A stretch of DNA of 6,838 nt. Source: Bacteroides sp. (GTDB lineage Bacteria > Bacteroidota > Bacteroidia > Bacteroidales > SM23-62). A program made the translations under genes and the position numbers. Positions 1 through 6,162 of this stretch are shown piece after piece. Position 1 is the stretch's first letter; each line of letters opens with the position of its first letter. The stretch is taken from NCBI GenBank assembly GCA_030667765.1, contig DAOUVF010000167.1, positions 1 to 6,838 on the forward strand, written 5' to 3'. The notes beneath the pieces were generated by a model, which saw only the letters and a list, made by a program, of their open reading frames with translations, was not told the DNA's origin and made no database searches.

Positions 1-600
1 AGCCTTTGAGGTAGTATCATTCTGACCTGGGTATCCAGATAGGATCAGGATAATCTTTCCTTTTACATCTACTCCCTTAAAGTCATCATACCCGGTTTTC
101 TTATCGCTGAATCCATATCCGGCAAAAATGACCGGCATTTCGATATCCACGGCAACATCCGAGGTACGGACCGAGAAATCTGTGCGGTAGGCGAAATTTG
201 TGGTTTTTGTTCCGGTGGCTGAATTGTCTACAAGTGAAAATTCATGGTCCTCGCCGGCTTTATATTCGATAAGGCTAAAATTTTGAAAATAGGTGCGGTA
301 ACTGGTGGGTCTCTTGCCCTCCATTCTCTCGGCCCGGCTAGGAGAATTCCTCTGCATGTCACCTCCCGGTTCCAGTCCGTATACCCTGAACATGCTTGCA
401 ATATAATCTGCTGCCATATAGGCACCCGGCCTGCCGGTATGCCTTCCCTCAGTCCAGTCCGAAGCCAGGAACTCAAGCTGTCCCCGGACCGCTTGTCTGG
501 TTATGGCTTCCAGTCCCACATCCTTTGCATCCTGTGCATATGACGAGTTAAGTGTGAGTAGGGCAGTAGTTGCCAGAAATAAATACTTGATGCTTTGCAT
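1..600 (-). CDS. M28-family (PA-domain) secreted peptidase, N-terminal part
   Basis: This is the first 200 codons of a gene that continues past the left edge; the frame is open from ATG 600-598 down to base 1. Residues 1-22 form a Sec signal peptide (lysine near the start, hydrophobic core, cleavage expected after SYA and before QD), so the product is exported. Residues 32-80 carry the pattern usual at the mature N-terminus of exported M28 aminopeptidases: QLEFLASDWTEGRHTGRPGA, then an AADYIASMF helix and YGLEPGGD. Residues about 150-190 (MPVIFAGYGFSDKKTGYDDF, then a KGKIILIL strand) match the start of a protease-associated (PA) domain inserted before the metal-binding part. The zinc ligands would lie in the missing C-terminal portion, so catalysis cannot be checked. 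In this family the enzyme removes N-terminal amino acids from peptides in the periplasm or outside the cell; substrate is unknown. It is separated from the upstream GH127-like gene by 191 bases and probably has its own promoter. Confidence 0.82.
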   Translation of the reverse strand, partial: MQSIKYLFLATTALLTLNSSYAQDAKDVGLEAITRQAVRGQLEFLASDWTEGRHTGRPGAYMAADYIASMFRVYGLEPGGDMQRNSPSRAERMEGKRPTSYRTYFQNFSLIEYKAGEDHEFSLVDNSATGTKTTNFAYRTDFSVRTSDVAVDIEMPVIFAGYGFSDKKTGYDDFKGVDVKGKIILILSGYPGQNDTTSKA

Positions 601-791
601 AATAATTTGTACTGATATTGATATTGAAATTGAGAAAGTTAAAAATATATCAAATCAGGATTAATTATTACGGGATATGTATGAAATAATTCATCTATGC
701 CTTATTTAGACAGATTCTTTGTTCAGATATATTGACATGAATAGGAGTTCAGGAATTACTGACAGGCCCGAGGACAGGGGAGCTTCACTGG
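601..791. other. Non-coding gap, probable leader/promoter of the M28 gene
   Basis: This 191-base A/T-rich gap has no credible gene. Read on the minus strand, TAACTTTC (bases 641-634) is one mismatch from the Bacteroidota -7 consensus TAnnTTTG and lies 33 bases upstream of the ATG at 600, but I see no properly spaced -33 TTG, so it is only a candidate. A hexamer-like run (TGATAT, TGATAT, TGAAAT on the plus strand, 613-630) sits in the expected 5' leader. No strong hairpin with a T-tract follows the GH127-like stop codon. Confidence 0.3.
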
Positions 792-2783
792 TTATTCACA
801 GGTATGCAATATGCACCATGTATTAAAAAATGATTCATTACTCCAGGTGTTACCTGCAGAGGAGAAATCACAAAACCGGATGATTTGCTCATTTCCTAAA
901 TCCAGCTCGAAGGCCTGTCGTATGTCTGGGGGAGACTGGATTTTGTTGACCTTAATGGAGTTGGGATCAATGGGCAATCTAATTGGTAAAAAGATGTCAG
1001 GACCGGTGATCCTCACATCACGGGAAAGCACCATTGGTCCATACTGTAGTGTAACTGCTGTCTTTTGCGGCAAAGCGTCTGATTTAGAAAGACTTATGAC
1101 GTGATTGAATCTTTGGTAGTTTTTTGGATTCGATCCTTCCATAAAATTCAACTTAGCCCATTCTTCATTGTAGAAGTCAATTTCATTGTAACATGTTTTT
1201 GATTTGGCTGTATCAAAAAACTCATATTTGATTCTAAGGTCAAAATGAATGGTAATATTATCTCCCGCTGACCAGTTTCTATGAATCCTGATCCAGCTTT
1301 CAGATTCATCAGCCTCATGAGATGCGCCATTAACTTCAACAATTGTGTGATTGCTCCATTTTGGGTTTCTGACAGCCAGAACAAATGCCTCTGTCCGGTC
1401 AACTGAAATACGAGCTATAATAGGCTCAGAAGCCAGAAAATCACCTTCAAGGCTCAAATGTAATCTGTTACCGGAAGAAAGGCTGAGCTGTCCTGCCCCC
1501 ACTTCAAATAGATTTATTAACACTTCTCCTTTTCTTTCCATAAGAGCTATTTCTGATGCTTGAAATAGTCCCCGGGGCAGATTATCTGTGCAACACTGGT
1601 GGTTTTGAAGGAAATGGTTCGTGGCCGGTATATGAATGTGAGACATTCTCAGGCGACGCAAACACCAATCCCCCTCAGGGTTGAAGGCGCATAGAAGTGA
1701 GTTGTATAATGTTCTTTCAAACTCATCAATATACTTCACGTCACCTGTAACTTGAAACAGTGTATATGACAAGCGATTCCAGTACACAGCATCGCAAATT
1801 TCCGCTACGGTATTTATCAATCCTGCTGAGCCAACATATTTATCATTAAAACTCACACTTCCGACAGGTGTCCTTTCCCATTCTGCAAGCGATGCATAAA
1901 TGTTTTCTGCTGCTATCAGATATATATCGTTACCTGTAGCTTCATATAGCTCCACCAAACCTTCTACACAGGAGGTAAACTCATAGCCTTTGCCCCAATG
2001 ATATGGATCTTTTTGTTCAAACCAATTATGAACCGGTACACCGGCCAGGCCTTTATTCAGGATATCAGGCAATCCATCAGGATGTTGTGACCATTGACTT
2101 ACTATGTATTTGGCGTAATCCAGGTACTTAACCTCTCCTGTTGCATTGTACAGCAATATTATTGGTCCTAAAATTGAGCTGCTGGGCATTCCATAGAAAT
2201 TACCTGTTTCTACAATATTGACGGCCCCTGGACCGACTTCTGACATAAGGTGGTCTGTAAATTTTATAGCTGAGTTCAGAATATAATCATGTTCAAGTAG
2301 GTTCCAGGCTTCCAGCAATCCCCATAGGGTATATTTCCGGTTCCAGACATTCCAGTTGTTGCCAATGAGAAAACCTGAATTTTTATATGTGCCGATATAA
2401 CCGTTTGAGTCCTGGGATGAGATGAGACCTTTTACTGCTGTCTCAATCCGTAATTTCAGATCATCACTCTGGTAATAGCGGTAGGCTTCAATAGCAGAAA
2501 GGATGTATTTTCCCCAGAACTCACCGCGCCATTGCCCCCTTTGGGGATATGCCTTATCATCTTCACGTAGCCTGAAAGCTTCTTCTGTTTCAGGATATAT
2601 GAACAGCCAGTTTTCTTCGTCCAGTATTCGTTGTTCTGCTATATTATCGAGATATTTTCCAATTTGACCTTTGAAATGCCACACAGATCGAGCAGGTTCT
2701 GTCTGTGAAGCCTCGTCACATGATATTTGTAATAATATGATAAATACTATAATGTGGCGCAGGGAGATCAGGAATCTGTACAT
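792..2783 (-). CDS. GH127-family (DUF1680) glycoside hydrolase-like lipoprotein
   Basis: Characterised GH127 members are beta-L-arabinofuranosidases with a cysteine nucleophile held by a zinc site. Residue numbers here count from the alternative TTG at 2810; subtract 9 for the ATG at 2783, which I prefer because it gives a compact lipoprotein signal (MYRFLISLRH, hydrophobic stretch, LLQISC). Cys31 is the likely lipidation site and is followed by DEASQTE, an acidic stretch like Bacteroidota surface-export signals. An alpha/alpha-barrel covers about 50-420: SQDSNGYIGT (132-141), SCVEGLVELYEATG (280-293), then AEIC (336-339) with VYWNRLSYTLFQVTGD, and QCCTDNLPRG (405-414). Glu337, Cys339, Cys406 and Cys407 correspond to the zinc ligands of HypBA1 (Glu338, Cys340, Cys417, Cys418), and Cys406 to its nucleophile. 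The expected acid/base Glu is not obvious; Asp323 in FNDKY may replace it. Beta-sandwich domains follow (about 430-640; LQYGPMVL at 588-595). It is more A/T-rich than its neighbours. The substrate is unproven; no other carbohydrate gene is present. Confidence 0.8.
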   Translation of the reverse strand: MYRFLISLRHIIVFIILLQISCDEASQTEPARSVWHFKGQIGKYLDNIAEQRILDEENWLFIYPETEEAFRLREDDKAYPQRGQWRGEFWGKYILSAIEAYRYYQSDDLKLRIETAVKGLISSQDSNGYIGTYKNSGFLIGNNWNVWNRKYTLWGLLEAWNLLEHDYILNSAIKFTDHLMSEVGPGAVNIVETGNFYGMPSSSILGPIILLYNATGEVKYLDYAKYIVSQWSQHPDGLPDILNKGLAGVPVHNWFEQKDPYHWGKGYEFTSCVEGLVELYEATGNDIYLIAAENIYASLAEWERTPVGSVSFNDKYVGSAGLINTVAEICDAVYWNRLSYTLFQVTGDVKYIDEFERTLYNSLLCAFNPEGDWCLRRLRMSHIHIPATNHFLQNHQCCTDNLPRGLFQASEIALMERKGEVLINLFEVGAGQLSLSSGNRLHLSLEGDFLASEPIIARISVDRTEAFVLAVRNPKWSNHTIVEVNGASHEADESESWIRIHRNWSAGDNITIHFDLRIKYEFFDTAKSKTCYNEIDFYNEEWAKLNFMEGSNPKNYQRFNHVISLSKSDALPQKTAVTLQYGPMVLSRDVRITGPDIFLPIRLPIDPNSIKVNKIQSPPDIRQAFELDLGNEQIIRFCDFSSAGNTWSNESFFNTWCILHTCE

Positions 2784-2806
2784 GCATGTATGATTTTTGT
2801 ATTTGA

Positions 2807-3190
2807 TCAATCAAACAGGCTGGGATCCCGGATCAGTATAAGGATAGCAGAATGGGGAACGATCACATACCTTTCATTCTTGAACTCGATCTCGTGGCCA
2901 CTTTTTTGAAGGTATACCGCCAGGTCGCCGGATTTGGGCTGAAGTGGGACATATTTTACTTCGTCGGCCCGGTCCTTCCAGGGCTCATCAGCTTCCTGAA
3001 TGGCCGGGATGGGATAACCCGGACCAACTTTCAATACATAGCCTGAATGGATTTTTTCCTTTTCCTGTACGCCGGGAGGCAAATAGAGGCCTGATTTTGT
3101 TTTCTCCTGGGGAGATTTCGGTTTGATCAAAACCCGGTCGCCTATCACGATGAACTTTTTCAGATCAGATTCTTCAATAACCAGTGGCAT
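2807..3190 (-). CDS. GroES/Cpn10-like co-chaperonin, enlarged variant
   Basis: The 127-residue product resembles the GroES/Cpn10 family, whose members form seven-membered lids on GroEL; usual length is about 95. Residues 15-27 (VIGDRVLIKPKSP) match the first Cpn10 strand, 30-40 (KTKSGLYLPPG) the mobile loop that contacts GroEL, and 49-58 (SGYVLKVGPG) the strand before the roof hairpin. After that a stretch of about 27 residues (59-85, YPIPAIQEADEPWKDRADEV and on) replaces the short roof loop. The Cpn10 pattern then resumes with KSGDLAVYLQKSGHEIEF (86-103) and RYVIVPHSAILILI (107-120). There is also a roughly 12-residue N-terminal extension. No groEL gene adjoins it, so it is probably a second copy beside a standard groES-groEL operon elsewhere (inference). 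Its TGA at 2809-2807 overlaps a possible TTG start of the GH127-like gene. The ATG at 3190 has no Shine-Dalgarno sequence but an A-rich leader. Whether it works with GroEL is unknown. Confidence 0.85.
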   Translation of the reverse strand: MPLVIEESDLKKFIVIGDRVLIKPKSPQEKTKSGLYLPPGVQEKEKIHSGYVLKVGPGYPIPAIQEADEPWKDRADEVKYVPLQPKSGDLAVYLQKSGHEIEFKNERYVIVPHSAILILIRDPSLFD

Positions 3191-3191
3191 A

Positions 3192-3217
3192 TTTGTATTT
3201 TGTCGGTAAGATACAAA
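3192..3217. repeat. Inverted repeat directly upstream of the GroES-like start
   Basis: TTTGTATTTT (3192-3201) and AAGATACAAA (3208-3217) are inverted copies agreeing at 9 of 10 positions, separated by six bases. The repeat fills most of the 31-base gap between the methyltransferase stop and the GroES-like ATG. On the minus strand it overlaps TATCTTAC (3213-3206), a poor match to TAnnTTTG. It could be an operator, a translation-controlling hairpin, or a chance A/T-rich match. It is unlike CIRCE (TTAGCACTC-n9-GAGTGCTAA), and there is no T-tract as in a terminator. Confidence 0.4.
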
Positions 3218-3221
3218 AGAT

Positions 3222-3968
3222 TTAACTCAAAGACTTTTCGGCCAGTACCATGATCTCATATTCGTCGAGGTCCAGTTGCTTCTTATGCCATGCACCAGCA
3301 GTACCACCCCAGAGATGGAGGATGTTAAATCCAGCCCGGCTCAACAGATGATGCAGTTCGCCCGGAGTGAATCCCTTTTCCCTGAAAGTCATCTCCGTGG
3401 TTTTTCCTGATTCTTCCACATTCATCTTCTCGTAGGTGATTAAATGAACCGGATCGAATACCCCATTTTTCACATCCTCAGCAGTATGTTCCCTGGCTTT
3501 TTTAAATCCGTTGAGGACGGTAAATAAAAACCTGGCGCCAGGTTTGAGGCAATTGTAAATGTTTCTCAATATGGCCAGATCCCTTTTACATGGGTCATCA
3601 GCATCACCCAGTAATCCAATTGAACCCTCACAAAGGCTGATGGCATGGTCGAATTGCTGGGGAAGTTGAAAATTCGTAGCATCTGCCTGGATCAATTCAA
3701 CCTTGATTTTTTCCTTCTCAGCATAAGCCTTTGCCTGTGCCAGCATACCTTCCGACAGGTCCAAACCGGTCATGGTGATCCCGTACCTGGCAAGGGGAAT
3801 GGTATGCCTGCCGGTGCCACAGCCGATATCCAGCACCCAGGCACCGGGTGTCAATCCCAGTTCATCGATGATAAATTTAACCTCGAATTCAGTGTTTTTG
3901 GTAAAAACATTATCGAGGTAATCAGGTGCATGACCATCAAAAAAACTCTCCCAGTTACTTTTTTCCAT
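3222..3968 (-). CDS. Class I SAM-dependent methyltransferase (methyltransferase-25/11 type)
   Basis: The 248-residue soluble protein has a clear Rossmann-fold methyltransferase core. Motif I is VLDIGCGTGRHT (45-56), the SAM glycine loop. The acidic residue at the end of strand 2 is Asp70 in GLDLSEGML, and QADATNF (94-100) is the adenine-contacting segment. FDHAISLCEGSIGLLG (106-121) covers strand 4, and LKPGARFLFTVLN (141-153) the usual helix-to-strand-5 turn. The N-terminal FFDGHAPDYLDNVFTKNTEFEV supplies the cap helix commonly seen before motif I. The C-terminal part (FTPGELHHLLSRAGFNILHLWG, about 200-221) is the usual last helix and strand. The acceptor cannot be named: this family includes enzymes acting on small molecules, lipids and quinones. 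The ATG at 3968 is preceded by AGGAA 7 bases upstream, the only Shine-Dalgarno-like sequence among the genes here. It lies 87 bases after the barrel protein and 31 before the GroES-like gene. It is not closely similar to the second methyltransferase at 6163-6762. Confidence 0.88.
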   Translation of the reverse strand: MEKSNWESFFDGHAPDYLDNVFTKNTEFEVKFIIDELGLTPGAWVLDIGCGTGRHTIPLARYGITMTGLDLSEGMLAQAKAYAEKEKIKVELIQADATNFQLPQQFDHAISLCEGSIGLLGDADDPCKRDLAILRNIYNCLKPGARFLFTVLNGFKKAREHTAEDVKNGVFDPVHLITYEKMNVEESGKTTEMTFREKGFTPGELHHLLSRAGFNILHLWGGTAGAWHKKQLDLDEYEIMVLAEKSLS

Positions 3969-4055
3969 AAGGTTCCTGTTTCAGATAACCTAAAATACAA
4001 ACATTTCAGATTGGAATGATTCTAAATGCAGGCCTGGGGACAGAGATGCCCTGGA

Positions 4056-4970
4056 TCATTTGCCAAACTTGAAAACAAAATCCACCATGGGTATCCCTAT
4101 GAAAATAACTTTGGCTATTTCGCGGTGATTCAGGAATACAAGGTCGAAGGAAATACGTTCTCCCATGAACCGCATACCATAGATGAAGACCGCTTCGACA
4201 CGGTCACCGGGGATGATGTAATTCTCAGTCAAAAGCCCCATTCTCCGGCCGACCCTGGTCTGTCCGCCTAGCACAAATACTGGCCTGTCTGCAGCTTCTT
4301 TCCCTGCGATACCATAGCCTATCCCACCGGTAATGTTATGGTCGTTAGTTCCATAAGTATACTGGGCGGTTCCCAGGAATAATCCTCCGGCCAGGTCTGT
4401 ATCAATATCATCATTCCCGCTCAGGTCTGCGATGTTCAGATACCTGATGGTGGCACCTGCACTGGATCTTTGACAAAATGGAAAACCCGCTTTGGCGGAA
4501 AGAAAGAAGATTGGCGTTTGTGCACCAAAAGTAGACAGGAATTCAAAGCCACCCCCGATGGAAATATTCTTTGTAATGCCGTAATGTGCGGCATTAAAAA
4601 AGACCCAGATATTCTGGTAGTAGCCTTCCCCCTTCCGGAGAGGCTGCGCCGATTGTCCCAGGAAATACCGGTTATAACTGGGGTTTTCGAACCAGTATTT
4701 GCCCTTTCGCATTTTATCGCCGGTGAGATCCTCGAGTCGTTCTATATTGACGGTTGGGACCTGGAGGGTTCCCAGGTTCGATGTTTTCAAGCGGATAATG
4801 CCCAGTTCCTGGGAAATGATCTCACCTAAATAAACAGATCCGTCCGTCATGGTTATTCGTACCATGGTTCCTACATCAGGTACGGAATTCGGATCAATTT
4901 GTGCCTGGACAGACTGGTGTGATAAGCATCCGAAAGCCAGGACCAACAGTGCGAGGCATAGGGGTCTCAT
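4056..4970 (-). CDS. Exported protein: Sm/SH3-like domain plus probable outer-membrane beta-barrel
   Basis: I do not recognise a named gene. The 304-residue product starts with a signal peptide (1-23, hydrophobic LCLALLVLAFG, cleavage likely after VQA before Q). Residues 34-82 (GTMVRITMTDGSVYLGEII, then IIRLKTSNLG, then VPTVNIERLEDL) look like the small five-stranded Sm/SH3-like module often found at the mature N-terminus of Bacteroidota exported proteins. A linker with NPSYNRYFLGQSAQPLRKGE (96-115) leads into a region from about 116 to the end with alternating hydrophobic, glycine- and aromatic-rich strands (for example ISIGGGFEFLSTFG, NITGGIGYGIAG, AVFIYGMRFMG). The protein ends FVFKFGK, an aromatic-alternating tail compatible with barrel assembly, so outer-membrane location is likely. 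Length fits an 8-10 strand barrel. Function is unknown; it is probably a housekeeping envelope protein. It lies 62 bases after the transsulfuration enzyme gene and may be co-transcribed with it. Confidence 0.72.
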   Translation of the reverse strand: MRPLCLALLVLAFGCLSHQSVQAQIDPNSVPDVGTMVRITMTDGSVYLGEIISQELGIIRLKTSNLGTLQVPTVNIERLEDLTGDKMRKGKYWFENPSYNRYFLGQSAQPLRKGEGYYQNIWVFFNAAHYGITKNISIGGGFEFLSTFGAQTPIFFLSAKAGFPFCQRSSAGATIRYLNIADLSGNDDIDTDLAGGLFLGTAQYTYGTNDHNITGGIGYGIAGKEAADRPVFVLGGQTRVGRRMGLLTENYIIPGDRVEAVFIYGMRFMGERISFDLVFLNHREIAKVIFIGIPMVDFVFKFGK

Positions 4971-5032
4971 ACCAAAAGATGTTGATTTATTAATTTTAAA
5001 CGTTTTAATAACAGGGAATGTTACAAGAAGGG

Positions 5033-6160
5033 TTATGATATTGCTTGCTCAATATCATGCAATAGATCATCAGGATCCTCAATGCCCACAGAGAGCCGCA
5101 ACAGGTTGTCACTTATCCCCTCATTCTTTTTTTCCTGTGGACTTAAATGGCGGTGGGATGTGAGGGCAGGGGAACAAATGATGGTATCCACTCCGCCCAG
5201 GCTGACGGATGGCCTGATGAGTTTCAGGTTACGCTGGAATCCAATCGGGTCAAGATCCCTGATTTCGAAGGAAAGCATGCCCCCGAATCCAGACATTTGC
5301 CGGCGGGCTATCTCGTGCTCCGGGTGATTTGCTAATCCCGGGTAATAAACCTGCTCTATAGAAGGATGTACAGATAACTTTTCTGCCAGGTACTGAGCAT
5401 TGCGGTTTTGCTGCTCTATCCTCAGGGCCAGGGTTTTGATGCTTCGTTCGAGCAGGTATACTGTCTGGGCATTCAGGCTGCCTCCCAGGCCGCGTGCCAT
5501 ATCCCTGATCTTTAGCATGTTCTCTTTCCCTGAGGCAGCAGCTCCGGCACAGATATCGGCATGTCCGCCAAGGTATTTTGTCGCACTGTGGATCACTACA
5601 TCAATACCAAGGTGGTGGGGATTCTGGTTAATGGGAGAAGCGAAAGTATTGTCAATTACCGTGATCAGGTTTTTTGACCTGGCAAGTTTTACCGTAGCTT
5701 TGATATCTGTTACCCTGAGCAGTGGATTTGAAGGTGTTTCAATATAGATCAACCGGGTATTCTCTTTTATGAGACCTTCAAATGTGGCAGGTTCATTATC
5801 AACTGAGATATCATACCCTATGCCGAACCTTTCCAGCTGAGTCGTTACAAAGTGAAAAGTCCCGCCATACAAACCTGTCTGGAAAATGGCATGATCACCC
5901 TGCTTCAGGAAAGCGAAGAGGACCGAGGTAATGGCTGCCATCCCTGAACTGAATACCATCCCCGATTCAGCTTGCTCAAGGGCAGCTATTTTTATTCCAA
6001 GGGCTTCTGTATTAGGGATGTTAAAGTACCTCGGATAAACAGCTTCATCCAGGTCGAGGTATTCGAAAGAGGATGAGGTGTAAATGGGAGAGTTTACTCC
6101 CCTGGTCTTATCATCAAAAAGGGTGCCGGCATGTACACATGTAGTTTTGGACGAATTCAT
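5033..6160 (-). CDS. Cys/Met-metabolism PLP enzyme (cystathionine gamma-synthase/lyase-like)
   Basis: The 375-residue cytosolic protein belongs to the transsulfuration PLP family (usual length 380-400), which makes or cleaves cystathionine, methionine or homocysteine precursors. Visible PLP contacts: Tyr42-x-Arg44 in YPRYFNIPN (phosphate contact from the partner subunit), SSGMAA (71-76), Tyr98 in TGLYGGT (ring stacking), Asp170 in IDNTFASP (pyridine nitrogen), and Lys195 in HSATKYLGGH (Schiff base). Asn145 in ETPSNP and Arg355 in LLRLSVGIED should bind the substrate carboxylate. Two departures are visible. YPRYFN replaces the commoner YSRxGNPT, and LGGVDT (321-326) has Asp325 where many relatives have Glu. 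YGGT rather than YGCT argues against a typical methionine gamma-lyase. Which reaction it performs (cystathionine gamma-synthase, gamma-lyase, or O-acyl-homoserine sulfhydrylase) cannot be decided from sequence alone. Its ATG lies 2 bases after the stop of the upstream methyltransferase, so the two are almost certainly co-transcribed. Confidence 0.9.
   Translation of the reverse strand: MNSSKTTCVHAGTLFDDKTRGVNSPIYTSSSFEYLDLDEAVYPRYFNIPNTEALGIKIAALEQAESGMVFSSGMAAITSVLFAFLKQGDHAIFQTGLYGGTFHFVTTQLERFGIGYDISVDNEPATFEGLIKENTRLIYIETPSNPLLRVTDIKATVKLARSKNLITVIDNTFASPINQNPHHLGIDVVIHSATKYLGGHADICAGAAASGKENMLKIRDMARGLGGSLNAQTVYLLERSIKTLALRIEQQNRNAQYLAEKLSVHPSIEQVYYPGLANHPEHEIARRQMSGFGGMLSFEIRDLDPIGFQRNLKLIRPSVSLGGVDTIICSPALTSHRHLSPQEKKNEGISDNLLRLSVGIEDPDDLLHDIEQAIS
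5035..5058. repeat. Perfect 9-bp inverted repeat over the 3' end of the transsulfuration gene
   Basis: ATGATATTG (5035-5043) and CAATATCAT (5050-5058) are exact inverted copies around a six-base loop. The repeat covers the last codons (HDIEQAI) and reaches the first base of the TAA stop. In minus-strand RNA it would form a hairpin, but no U-tract follows (the next bases are AACCCTTCTTG), so it is not a classical terminator. It may be an mRNA 3'-end or processing structure, or a coding coincidence. Confidence 0.4.
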
Positions 6161-6162
6161 AA

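Noticed and set aside
244..543. Plus-strand open frame of 99 codons near the left end
   Set aside because: It lies antisense to the M28 peptidase gene, whose minus-strand frame shows a signal peptide and family motifs. The plus-strand translation resembles no protein family.
613..634. Short tandem hexamer-like run (TGATAT, TGATAT, TGAAAT)
   Set aside because: Only two exact copies in an A/T-rich leader; too short to call a functional repeat.
792..2783. Polysaccharide utilisation locus around the GH127-like gene
   Set aside because: No SusC- or SusD-like gene, sensor regulator or second glycoside hydrolase occurs in the window.
3191..3221. CIRCE heat-shock operator expected in front of a GroES-like gene
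   Set aside because: The inverted repeat here does not resemble TTAGCACTC-n9-GAGTGCTAA, and its spacer is six bases rather than nine.
3645..4019. Plus-strand open frame of 124 codons
   Set aside because: It is antisense to the methyltransferase motif I region and has no recognisable domain, signal or leader. It is a coding shadow.
4998..5005. AAACGTTT palindrome upstream of the barrel-protein gene
   Set aside because: An 8-base palindrome in A/T-rich sequence is expected by chance, and it does not extend.
5035..5058. Rho-independent terminator after the transsulfuration gene
   Set aside because: The hairpin is A/T-rich, sits within the coding end, and is not followed by a U-tract in the minus-strand RNA.
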